Positions 7,832 through 16,124 of a stretch of 38,895 nt of DNA are shown here, piece after piece. Every line of letters begins with the position of its first letter. The stretch's first letter is position 1. Source of the stretch: Deltaproteobacteria bacterium (GTDB taxonomy: Bacteria > Desulfobacterota_B > Binatia > UBA9968). The notes under the pieces were generated by a model that worked only from the letters and a program-made list of their open reading frames with translations, was not told where the DNA came from and did not search any database. The stretch is taken from positions 1 through 38,895 of the forward strand of contig VBKY01000204.1 in the NCBI GenBank assembly GCA_005879255.1, read 5' to 3'. Position numbers and translations under genes: made by a program.

Positions 7832-10219
7832 TTAGAGCCAGTTATTGATCATCAGGAAGGGCGACCAAAATCCCGGATGTTCGTAACGTGGATTGTCGAT
7901 TAACTTTAGCTGCGCGCGCTGCAGCGCGACGCTCCTGGAGGTCGACGGATCTTTAAGCTCACGGTAAAAATCCACGACGAGGTCGACGGTTGCCTCGTCG
8001 TTAATATTCCACAGAGTTGCTAGGGCGCTTCTGGCTCCTGCCTTAATCGCCATGCCTGCAAGGCCCAATGCGGCCCGATCATCTCCGGCGGCGGTATCGC
8101 AGGCGCTCAAGGTGAGCAGCTCTAATGGATCATCACGGAACCTGAAGACTCCGATCATTTGATTGAGGCGGTCCAACGAAACCTTGGCATCGTAAGTGAG
8201 GAGGAAAGTGTTATCGACGTCGTTACCGAACTCGCCGTGCGATGCGACGTGGACAATGCTGAACTGTTCTTCTTTCAACTTCTTTTCCAAATTGGCAGCA
8301 AGAAACTCCCGGTCGACAAGTGTCGTGCTGCCCAGAAGAGTTTGCAGCTCTTGAAGCTCCGCTGAGACATTCGGCAATGCTGGAAACCCCTGCACGGCTT
8401 CGGTGACGCCGACGGTCAAGACCTTCATGCCATCCCGCTTTATCGGCCGGGGGTCAGTGAGGCTCAGGCTAGGGGTGATCGCGACGGCATATTTGGCTAC
8501 CAGAAATTGTTTCCCGTCGTAAAGAGCGGCCATCGGAATCGTTCGAAGCGCCCCGTCCGGTACGAATACCAGGGTATCGATGTGAGAAGCGGCCAGGTCA
8601 GCCTCCAGCGGCCGAATCAGCCAGTCATAAAGCTTTTGCGCGTGCGGCAGGTATTCGCGCGTGGTCCGTTTTTCCAGCCGGCGGCGAAATTGCCGCACCT
8701 CTTGCGTGAGCGCCTCCGCTCCCACCGGAACCAAAATTCGCTTCAGTCCGTTCGGCAGGCTAACTAGCAACTCAATGCGATCCGGCAGGAGGATCGGATA
8801 GATAACGACCGCTGTCTTGGCCACCGTTTCAAGCTGGGTAATTTTAGACAAAGCGGTGTCCACGCAATCGTCGCGGAAGTAGTCGCGCAACTCAGCCGCT
8901 TTGAACAATTCGACCGACTCACGCGCCTCAATCAGGTACGGTCCGACGAGACTGCTGTCCTTCAGTGACGACGCGCGTTGCAACAGCAAATCTACCAACT
9001 CGAAGTACACCGGCCCGATGGTCTCGCGGAACGATGTTTGTGGCGTCCCATAGCCGACCGACAGTTCGGGTCGGATCGACTGAAGCGTGCGCACGGCGCG
9101 CCGGTATGCGCCGATGGCGTCGTCGACGGTGCCTAATTTCGTAAGCAAACGCCCGGTTTGCCATTCCCAGCGATAAAGAGATTCAGGCGCGTTCACTTGC
9201 TGGGCCGCGAAGGTGGCCCTGCGGGTCAACTGCAACGCCTCTTGATACCTCTGCTCTTCTTCGTACAGTTTGCCGAGATGACCCCAGGCGTACGACGCTG
9301 TCCGGCGATCTCCGATACTGTCCGCCACGGTGCCCGCTTCGCTCAGATTGCGGTGCGCCAGCAGCAGGAGAGAATCTTTCAAGTCAGGGAGACTTGAGCG
9401 AAGACTAAGGTAGGCCAGGCCAATATTGATCAATCCCGATGCCTTGTCGTATATCGGCTCCAACGTCTGAATCTGTTCCGAGGCTCCGTCAAGCAGCGCT
9501 TTGGCTTCTTTAACTTGCTTGTTCTGTATCGACGCCGTTGCTGCATTGATCATCGCTCTTGTAACTAGCGTCGGGTCATTTCGGACTTTCGCAAGAGTGG
9601 CGCTCTCAGTGTAGGCAGCGACGGCTTCGGGGTATTTTTTTTGCGCTGTGAATAGGTTTCCCAGGTTATTGAGGATAATCGCCGATAGACTCTCGTTGTT
9701 CAGTTCCTTCGCCGCGCGCAACCCTTCGTTCAAATATTTGTCGGCAGTCTCCGCAGGCCCTATAGCGATATACACGTCGCCGATCGTCCCTAGCGCGAGA
9801 GCTAACTGAGCACCATCCCGCGAATTTTTAGCGAATGCTAAGGCCGACTCAAGGTTTTTCAAAGCGTCCCGATATTGGCCGAGGGATTGATAAGCTTGCG
9901 CGAGGCGGATGAGGGCGTTGCTCGTTTGGCTGAGCTTTTGCTCGGCTTCGTATAGCCTGGCGGCTTCCGTCCAACTTAATATCGCCTGCTCAAAATCCCC
10001 GCGGCGGAACGAGCTCACGCCCCGTTCCATGTGTTGCTCTGCCGGCGCCGCTTCCGAAGCAGACAAAGAGGCAGCCGATAACTGACGAGCGAACAAAAAA
10101 GAAATATTGATAAAACAGTTTAGGAAAATCGCCAGCGTCAGAAACCGGCCGCACAGGCGGGGCGGAAGATGACAACCGTCAAACTGGAAAAATTTTACCG
10201 CAGCGCAATTTTGCCGCAT
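7832..10219 (-). CDS. TPR-CHAT protein (caspase-like peptidase domain)
   Basis: 795 residues. The N-terminus has a hydrophobic export/anchor segment (residues about 24-45), then a long array of TPR repeats (about 50-430; LIRLAQAYQSLGQYRDALKN and NNLGNLFTAQKKYPEAVAAY are typical), a linker, and a C-terminal CHAT domain (about 490-795; ALYDGKQFLVAKYAVAITPS). The caspase-like dyad is intact: His661 in VHVASHGEF and Cys707 in LTLSACDTAAGD, with ALATLWNINDEAT and HPGFWSPF closing the fold. A CHAT protein is a candidate protease; TPRs probably recruit a partner, and the export segment suggests a periplasmic or membrane location. Its neighbours (DUF928, TPS genes, CHASE2 cyclase) match cyanobacterial co-occurrence. 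The substrate is unknown. Confidence 0.9.
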   Translation of the reverse strand: MRQNCAAVKFFQFDGCHLPPRLCGRFLTLAIFLNCFINISFLFARQLSAASLSASEAAPAEQHMERGVSSFRRGDFEQAILSWTEAARLYEAEQKLSQTSNALIRLAQAYQSLGQYRDALKNLESALAFAKNSRDGAQLALALGTIGDVYIAIGPAETADKYLNEGLRAAKELNNESLSAIILNNLGNLFTAQKKYPEAVAAYTESATLAKVRNDPTLVTRAMINAATASIQNKQVKEAKALLDGASEQIQTLEPIYDKASGLINIGLAYLSLRSSLPDLKDSLLLLAHRNLSEAGTVADSIGDRRTASYAWGHLGKLYEEEQRYQEALQLTRRATFAAQQVNAPESLYRWEWQTGRLLTKLGTVDDAIGAYRRAVRTLQSIRPELSVGYGTPQTSFRETIGPVYFELVDLLLQRASSLKDSSLVGPYLIEARESVELFKAAELRDYFRDDCVDTALSKITQLETVAKTAVVIYPILLPDRIELLVSLPNGLKRILVPVGAEALTQEVRQFRRRLEKRTTREYLPHAQKLYDWLIRPLEADLAASHIDTLVFVPDGALRTIPMAALYDGKQFLVAKYAVAITPSLSLTDPRPIKRDGMKVLTVGVTEAVQGFPALPNVSAELQELQTLLGSTTLVDREFLAANLEKKLKEEQFSIVHVASHGEFGNDVDNTFLLTYDAKVSLDRLNQMIGVFRFRDDPLELLTLSACDTAAGDDRAALGLAGMAIKAGARSALATLWNINDEATVDLVVDFYRELKDPSTSRSVALQRAQLKLIDNPRYEHPGFWSPFLMINNWL

Positions 10220-10331
10220 AAGTTTATGATTACCAGGCCGAAGCGAACCGGATGCTATATGCTTTCATCCTTTTGATCAACCCTCCCTGTAGCGTGGGCC
10301 CCAACCCCTCGCCGTCGTTGTACATTGGGGC

Positions 10332-10360
10332 TTGACATTGGCGACCCGGCACGATGTATG
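10332..10360 (+). promoter_or_regulatory. Possible sigma-70 promoter for the DsbA-like gene
   Basis: TTGACA at 10332-10337 is a consensus -35. Downstream, TGTATG at 17-bp spacing (10355-10360) or TATGAA at 19 bp are weak -10 candidates. The site lies in the 166-bp spacer between the divergent CHAT and DsbA-like genes and precedes AAAGGA, the likely ribosome site of the latter. Confidence 0.4.
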
Positions 10361-10385
10361 AACTTAAACGAAAGGATGTCCTCCC

Positions 10386-11411
10386 ATGATGGCTCTTTGG
10401 ATTTCACTCTTACTGCTTGGGCTTGGTGTTCCACTGCCGGCCGACGCAGCAGACGACATATTGGCCGAAGTGGACGGCGTTGTCATCACGTCGGAGGAAG
10501 TTGAGAAGCCGCTTGCGTCTCAGTTGACCAAACTCGAAGAGCAGATTTACAACTTGAAGCGCCAGCGGCTTGAAGCCCTGATCAACGATAAGCTGCTGGC
10601 AAAGGAAGCAGCGAAACGAAAACTCACGGCGCCCGCTCTGCTTGACGCCGAGGTGACGGCAAAAGTCGGGTTGGTGACTGAACAGGAGATCGAAAAGTTC
10701 TACCAAGATAATAAAGCGCAAATCAAAGGAGAGCAGTCACAGGTTCGAGAGCAGATCAGAGCTTTCTTACAGAACCAAAAGCTCGCGGCCAAGCGCGAAG
10801 AGTTTCTCAGATCACTGCGCGCGCAAGCGAAGGTAGTGATCAATCTCAATCCGCCGCCAATCCAGCGCATCGAAGTGTCTGTCCAAGGGGCGCCGTTCAA
10901 GGGAGCTGAGAAGGCGCCGGTGACCGTCGTCGAATTTTCTGATTTTCACTGTCCATTTTGCAGGCAGGTTATACCCACTCTGGCACAAATCGAGTCGCGC
11001 TACGGCGAAAAGACTAAGCTGGTCTTTCGTGATTTCCCGATTGAGAACCTACACCCGGGAGCGACTAAAGCCCACGAGGCGGCGCGCTGCGCCAACGAAC
11101 AGGGTAAATTTTGGGCTTATCATGACAAGCTCTTTGCCAGTCCGCCAAAATCCAGCCCGGAAATTTTTAAAGGACTAGCTAAGGAAGTGGGGCTGGACAT
11201 GACCGGCTTCGAGACCTGCTTCGATAGCGGAAAATATCAAGCCGCAGTCAAAAAGGATATCGAGGAAGGGAATCGTCTGGGCGTGACAGGGACTCCCGCA
11301 TTCTTCATCAACGGCCGGATCGTTTCCGGCGCCCAGCCGTTGGAAGCTTTCGCGCGAATTATCGATGACGAACTATCGCGCGACGTTGCGCCGCAAAGCC
11401 GGACTCGTTAG
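10386..11411 (+). CDS. Periplasmic DsbA/Com1-like thiol oxidoreductase with SurA-like N-terminal region
   Basis: 341 residues with a signal peptide (1-22, ending ADAAD). Residues about 25-150 look like the helical N-terminal region of SurA/parvulin chaperones (DILAEVDGVVITSEEVEKPL, RQRLEALINDKLLAKEA). Residues about 160-335 are a DsbA-like thioredoxin fold with CPFC active site (Cys189, Cys192 in SDFHCPFCRQ) and cis-proline loop GVTGTPAFF (Pro304). A role in disulfide formation or isomerisation on exported proteins, with the SurA-like part gripping unfolded clients, is inferred. The gene is divergent from the CHAT protein and precedes an ABC importer by about 380 bp. The start is supported by AAAGGA about 10 bases upstream. 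Confidence 0.85.
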   Translation: MMALWISLLLLGLGVPLPADAADDILAEVDGVVITSEEVEKPLASQLTKLEEQIYNLKRQRLEALINDKLLAKEAAKRKLTAPALLDAEVTAKVGLVTEQEIEKFYQDNKAQIKGEQSQVREQIRAFLQNQKLAAKREEFLRSLRAQAKVVINLNPPPIQRIEVSVQGAPFKGAEKAPVTVVEFSDFHCPFCRQVIPTLAQIESRYGEKTKLVFRDFPIENLHPGATKAHEAARCANEQGKFWAYHDKLFASPPKSSPEIFKGLAKEVGLDMTGFETCFDSGKYQAAVKKDIEEGNRLGVTGTPAFFINGRIVSGAQPLEAFARIIDDELSRDVAPQSRTR

Positions 11412-11496
11412 CGGGTGAATCATTAGTTGAATTAAATTGCTGACTAATTTGTCACGATCCAGGTCGTAGCGCTGGCTTTTTCACTCCTGCCTCCAC

Positions 11497-11766
11497 TTAT
11501 CTGATCACACCCCGCGAAAGACTATCGCTGTTGCCCAGTATACTGATGCCGGAGATGACCCACGCGACCTTGTACTCGCAATCTGTTCCCGTGGGCGAAA
11601 TTAACTTTGTACGGCAACGGATGGATACTTGACCCGGCTTGGCAAACTCGGCTATAGACTCCTGAATCCTGGAATCCTTGATTCGTTGAAAACAAACATT
11701 GGGATCGAAATCCGTCGCGTTCCTCGAAATAATGGTAGCGGCAAACGAGGAAAGACACCGGCCCAC
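11497..11766 (-). CDS. Possible small hypothetical protein
   Basis: An 89-codon frame from GTG 11766 fills the 379-bp space between the DsbA-like gene and the likely start (11791) of the binding protein. The translation is varied and not repetitive (NATDFDPNVCFQRIKDSRIQ, VSIRCRTKLI, YKVAWVISGISILGN) and has three Cys after residue 30, but I recognise no family. There is no clear ribosome site and the opposite strand is also open, so it may be a chance frame. Confidence 0.25.
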   Translation of the reverse strand: MGRCLSSFAATIISRNATDFDPNVCFQRIKDSRIQESIAEFAKPGQVSIRCRTKLISPTGTDCEYKVAWVISGISILGNSDSLSRGVIR

Positions 11767-11790
11767 GAGGGATCCAACTGGGGCGGGTTT

Positions 11791-13233
11791 GTGATACCGG
11801 CGCTGAACAGTCGCTTTAGAACAACGAACCGAATTCTTTGGTGGGGTCTCCTACTGACCCTTGCGATAAATCACAGTTTCCCAGCAGTCGGGTTTGCCGA
11901 TAAGCTCGAGTTGATTTCCCCTCATTGGGAGGGGATCAGATATGAGTTCGAGCGCGCGTTTAAAATACGCTATCGGAGCGAGACCGGACGAGCTGTAGAG
12001 TTGGAGTGGATGAACGTAGGCGGCTCATCGGAAACCCTTCGCTATCTGGAATCGGAATTTAAAAACAAGCCGGCGGGTATTGGCATTGATGTCATCTTCG
12101 GCGGCGGGCTTGATCCTTACTTAGCTCTAAAAAAAGCCCATCTCCTTGAATCGTACACCTTACCCAAATCACTCCTGGAAAAGATTCCTGCGAGTTTAGC
12201 TGGTGTTCCATTTTATGATCCGGATCACAGCTGGTATGGCGCCACCTTGTCGGGTTTTGGCATCGTCTATAATAAAGTCGTTTTAGGGCTTACGAAGATG
12301 CCCGTCATCACGACCTGGGAAGATCTAGCGTCTCCCAGGGGGTTCGGCTGGGTAGGCTCATCGGATCCTCGGAAAAGCGGCAGTGTGCACATGGTCTATG
12401 AGATTATCCTGCAGGCCTATGGCTGGGAGAAAGGTTGGCGAATCATTACGGGCATGGGCGCCAACGTGCGCAACTTCACAAATTCGGCGAGTCAAGTTCC
12501 TAAAGACGTAGCGACCGGCGAGGTCGCTTACGGTTTGGCGATCGATTTTTACGCCTGGGCTCAAGTTAAGGAAGCAGGATCCGACAAGATCGGTTTTATC
12601 CTGCCTGATAACCTAACGATCATTACTCCCGATGCTATCGCAATATTGAAGGGCGCACCAAACCCGGATGTCGCTAAGGCTTTCATCCGCTTCGTGATGT
12701 CTGAGGAAGGTCAAAAACTGTGGCTGTTGGTCGAGAAATCGCCAGGGGGCCCGCAGCGTTTCCAACTCAATCGCTTCAGTGTGCTACCGTCCCTGTATGC
12801 GTTGTCACCGCAGAGCACTGCGGTAAAACTGAACCCGTTCTCTTGGCGATCGGACTTTGCGTTTGATCCCAACTTGGGTTCCGAGCGTTGGTCGATTGTC
12901 AATGACTTGATCGGCGCCTTGGTCATCGACCAAAAGCATCTCCTTACTCGAGCGTGGAAAGAGGCGTTGGATAAAGGCGGCTTGAGCGAACAGGAATGGC
13001 AGAGGCTGACGGCTATGCCCATCTCTGCGGATGGGGCTCTGGCACTGGCGAAAACGAAGTGGAAAGATCCCGCCTTTCGCAATCAAAAACTCAATGAATG
13101 GAGTCACTTCGCTCGCAGTAAGTACCTATTGGGCGTCAAGCCCCCCATTATAGGATCCGAATGGTATAGCCTGGTGACCTTTCTTGTTCTCTCGCTCGGT
13201 CTGGTCGCGTACAGTTGGAAAAAAAGGGCTTGA
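11791..13233 (+). CDS. ABC transporter substrate-binding protein (family 1, iron(III)-type) with C-terminal membrane anchor
   Basis: About 480 residues from GTG 11791. The frame is open further upstream (from 11629), but the signal peptide (ILWWGLLLTLAINHSFPAVGFA) sits just after 11791 and the upstream residues look non-coding. The mature protein opens KLELISPHWEGIRYEFERAF and has the fold pattern of FbpA/AfuA-like proteins (FGIVYNKVVLG, VITTWEDLASP, IITPDAIAILKGAPNPDVAK). Unlike usual family members it ends with a membrane helix (YSLVTFLVLSLGLVAYSW) and KKRA. ATPase and permease genes follow with 17-bp spacing and an overlap respectively, so this is one import operon. Iron(III) is the classic ligand of the group, but a small organic ligand is equally possible. 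Confidence 0.82.
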   Translation: MIPALNSRFRTTNRILWWGLLLTLAINHSFPAVGFADKLELISPHWEGIRYEFERAFKIRYRSETGRAVELEWMNVGGSSETLRYLESEFKNKPAGIGIDVIFGGGLDPYLALKKAHLLESYTLPKSLLEKIPASLAGVPFYDPDHSWYGATLSGFGIVYNKVVLGLTKMPVITTWEDLASPRGFGWVGSSDPRKSGSVHMVYEIILQAYGWEKGWRIITGMGANVRNFTNSASQVPKDVATGEVAYGLAIDFYAWAQVKEAGSDKIGFILPDNLTIITPDAIAILKGAPNPDVAKAFIRFVMSEEGQKLWLLVEKSPGGPQRFQLNRFSVLPSLYALSPQSTAVKLNPFSWRSDFAFDPNLGSERWSIVNDLIGALVIDQKHLLTRAWKEALDKGGLSEQEWQRLTAMPISADGALALAKTKWKDPAFRNQKLNEWSHFARSKYLLGVKPPIIGSEWYSLVTFLVLSLGLVAYSWKKRA

Positions 13234-13250
13234 AGCCCAGCGCATATTAC

Positions 13251-14357
13251 ATGATGGTTAGCGTAAAATTTGAGTCTGTCACCAAGATCCTCGGCCAGTC
13301 CAGGGCAGTCGACAACCTGAGTCTCGAGATCGGCGCCGGGGAGCTATTCTTTCTTTTGGGGCCGTCCGGATGCGGCAAAACCACGGCGTTGCGTACGGTT
13401 GCCGGGTTTTATACGCCGGACGAGGGCCGAATTTTTTTTAACCGTCAAGATCAGAGCCGAGTGCCGCCTCACAAACGTAATACCGGAATGGTCTTTCAAA
13501 ACTATGCGCTGTGGCCGCATATGGACGTGCGGAGTAACATCGCTTACGGACTTAAAATGCGCCATGTATCACAAGTCGACAAAGAGAACCGGGTTAAGGT
13601 CGCGCTTGAGATCGTCCACATGCAGGCGTACGCCGAGCGCATGCCGAACCAGCTTTCGGGTGGCCAACAGCAACGCGTCGCTCTCGCGCGAGCCCTAGTT
13701 ATAGAGCCGGACGTCGTCTTACTGGATGAGCCTTTGTCTAATCTCGATGCCAAGCTGCGAGTGGAAATGCGCACGCAGATCAAGGAGATCCACCGTAAAA
13801 TCGGACGCACGATGATTTACGTTACCCACGACCAAGCCGAGGCGTTATCGATGGCGGATCGTATCGCGGTCATGCGCCGTGGCCGGCTCGTTCAGGTGGG
13901 CACACCCCATGAGCTTTACACACGGCCTGAATCCGCATTTGTCGCTGAGTTCATCGGTGGGACTAATTTATTACGCGGAACGTTGGAAGAGGTGGGTGAC
14001 CTTTTAACGGTGAGAACCCAAGTCGGCATTGTGCGTGCGAAAAATGGTGTCAAGGGGTTGGGACGAGGCGAGCCGGTTTTTTGCTCGGTGCGGCCGGAAT
14101 CCCTGCGATTAAAGCCGGCCGGGGAGTCAAGTGGTATAACATCATCCGATTTAACCAACGAGTTGATCGGCGAGGTGCAAAGCATGATGTACCTCGGCGA
14201 CAACGAACAATACTCGTTGCGTCTCGCGGACAGCGCCATAGTGCGTGCCGTGGAGTACAACCCGCCAACGAGGAAAACTAAGGTTGGAGACCGACTCGCG
14301 CTGCAGTTCGATCCCCAAGCTGTGGTGGTGTTGCCCCAGGAGGAGTTGGGTGACTAG
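13251..14357 (+). CDS. ABC transporter ATP-binding protein (FbpC/PotA-like)
   Basis: 368 residues from ATG 13251; an adjacent ATG at 13254 is equally possible, and a longer frame from 13215 would overlap the binding-protein gene. Walker [10 protein letters not shown] (residues 37-45), Q-loop [11 protein letters not shown], signature [15 protein letters not shown], Walker [17 protein letters not shown] and switch His in YVTHDQAEA are all intact. A C-terminal TOBE-like region ([12 protein letters not shown]) follows. It energises import by the fused permease whose start overlaps its stop. Confidence 0.92.
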   Translation: MMVSVKFESVTKILGQSRAVDNLSLEIGAGELFFLLGPSGCGKTTALRTVAGFYTPDEGRIFFNRQDQSRVPPHKRNTGMVFQNYALWPHMDVRSNIAYGLKMRHVSQVDKENRVKVALEIVHMQAYAERMPNQLSGGQQQRVALARALVIEPDVVLLDEPLSNLDAKLRVEMRTQIKEIHRKIGRTMIYVTHDQAEALSMADRIAVMRRGRLVQVGTPHELYTRPESAFVAEFIGGTNLLRGTLEEVGDLLTVRTQVGIVRAKNGVKGLGRGEPVFCSVRPESLRLKPAGESSGITSSDLTNELIGEVQSMMYLGDNEQYSLRLADSAIVRAVEYNPPTRKTKVGDRLALQFDPQAVVVLPQEELGD

Positions 14358-16047
14358 GTGGTTGTGTCGCTATGATTTGAACCCCGCCAATGCCGCGGTG
14401 CTCATCTTTCTCTGGATGTTTTTCATCGTCTTCATGCTGTACCCCCTCGGTTACGTTTTCTCCAATGCTTTTTTCACTACAGAAGGTTTTTCCCTGGTTT
14501 TCATGAAACTCATGTTTTCCAGCCCGAATAATACGATCATCCTCGCCAACAGCGTTAATTTGGGATTGGCTGTGACACTATTTACTACTCTGCTCAGTCT
14601 TCCCTTGGCCCTCCTACTCGTGCGTTACAATTTTCCCGGCAAGGGGTTATTGAACGGTCTCATATTGATTCCCATGGTGCTCCCACCTTTCGTCGGGGCA
14701 ATTGGCATGCGTCAACTGCTCGCGCGTTTTGGATCTATCAATCTGTCGCTGCTGGAGATGGGTGTCATCGACCAGCCCATCGACTGGCTGGGTGGCGGGA
14801 GTTTTTGGGGCGTGGTGATCCTGGAGGCGCTTCATCTTTACCCGATCATGTATTTGAATTTGGCCGCAGCCCTGGCGAATGTCGATCCCAGCCTCGAGGA
14901 AGCGGCGAGAAACATGGGAGCAAGTAGCTTTAAGCTTTTTAGAACCGTTACTTTTCCATTGATGCTTCCGGGCTACTTTGCCGGGGCGATCATCGTGTTC
15001 ATCTGGTCGTTCACCGACCTCGGCACGCCGCTGGTTTTCGAATATCGCGAAGTCGTTGCAGTGCAAATTTTCAACATGGTGACCGACCTGCATCAAAATC
15101 CCATGGGTTACGCGTTCGTGGTGGTCGTCATAGCGCTCACGCTTTTTTTCTTTTATCTGTCGAAACGTATCCTTGGCGGCGGCAGTTACGAGATGCTCGG
15201 CCGCGGCCATGTAGCTTCAGCCGCGCGGCCCGCGTCAGCGTCCATGACCGTCATCGCTTACGGCGTCGTCCTGAGCATTTCAGCGCTGGCTCTCATTCCC
15301 CATTTAGGCGTTTTACTGACGTCAGTAACGAAGCGCTGGTTTTTGAGCGTACTTCCCAGTGAATATACCGTTCAGTTTTATAAAGCTGTGTTTAGCCATG
15401 ACCTCGTGCTCCTCAGCATCAAAAACAGTCTCCTGCTCAGCAGCCTGAGCACGATCATCGACATCGTCCTTGGGGTTACCATCGCTTACCTTTTGGCGCG
15501 CAAGCGGGTGCCTGGTCGAAGTGTGCTGGATGCGCTTGCCATGCTTCCTCTGGCGCTTCCTGGTCTCGTATTGGCATTTGGTTATGTCGCGGCGTTCTCG
15601 GCAACACCGCTCGATGCCCGTGTCAATCCAGTTCCGTTGCTCGTTATCGCCTATGCCGTGCGCCGGTTGCCTTATATGGTACGCGCGGCTTACGCCGGCT
15701 TTCAACAAACTAGCGTCGCCCTCGAAGAAGCTGCCATAAACCTCGGCGCTAGTCCGATGAAGACTCTGTATCAAATCACCATGCCGCTGATATTCGCCAA
15801 CCTCATAGCGGGGGCGGTGCTGTCATTTTCATTTGCAATGCTTGAGGTCAGCGACAGTCTTATCCTTGCCTCGAAAGAGTCGTATTATCCCATAACAAAG
15901 GCGATCTATGCCCTTCTGGGGCGAATAGCGGATGGCCCTTATATCGCGAGCGCGATGGGAATTCTGGGGCTTCTGCTCTTGGCTGGAAGTCTTTTCATCG
16001 CCGGCCGCTTTTTTGGCCGGCGCATGGGGGAGCTTTTCAGGGCATGA
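14350..16047 (+). CDS. ABC transporter permease, two fused MetI-type domains (FbpB-like)
   Basis: 565 residues from GTG 14350. That start overlaps the ATPase stop by 8 bp and has an ideal AGGAGG (14338-14343) 6 bases upstream, so I prefer it to the longer open frame from 14245. The protein has about 12 membrane helices in two halves, each carrying the EAA loop that contacts the ATPase: EEAARNMGASSFKLFRTVTF in the first half and EEAAINLGASPMKTLYQITM in the second. Such fused permeases are typical of iron(III)/FbpB systems. It ends the importer operon; the response regulator starts 77 bp later. Confidence 0.93.
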   Translation: MTRWLCRYDLNPANAAVLIFLWMFFIVFMLYPLGYVFSNAFFTTEGFSLVFMKLMFSSPNNTIILANSVNLGLAVTLFTTLLSLPLALLLVRYNFPGKGLLNGLILIPMVLPPFVGAIGMRQLLARFGSINLSLLEMGVIDQPIDWLGGGSFWGVVILEALHLYPIMYLNLAAALANVDPSLEEAARNMGASSFKLFRTVTFPLMLPGYFAGAIIVFIWSFTDLGTPLVFEYREVVAVQIFNMVTDLHQNPMGYAFVVVVIALTLFFFYLSKRILGGGSYEMLGRGHVASAARPASASMTVIAYGVVLSISALALIPHLGVLLTSVTKRWFLSVLPSEYTVQFYKAVFSHDLVLLSIKNSLLLSSLSTIIDIVLGVTIAYLLARKRVPGRSVLDALAMLPLALPGLVLAFGYVAAFSATPLDARVNPVPLLVIAYAVRRLPYMVRAAYAGFQQTSVALEEAAINLGASPMKTLYQITMPLIFANLIAGAVLSFSFAMLEVSDSLILASKESYYPITKAIYALLGRIADGPYIASAMGILGLLLLAGSLFIAGRFFGRRMGELFRA

Positions 16048-16124
16048 GATGGATGAGTTGTATTTCTCGTAAGTGGGATCCGTTGCATTAACCTACTTAG
16101 GTCCCAATGTAGTGAGTTCGTGAC

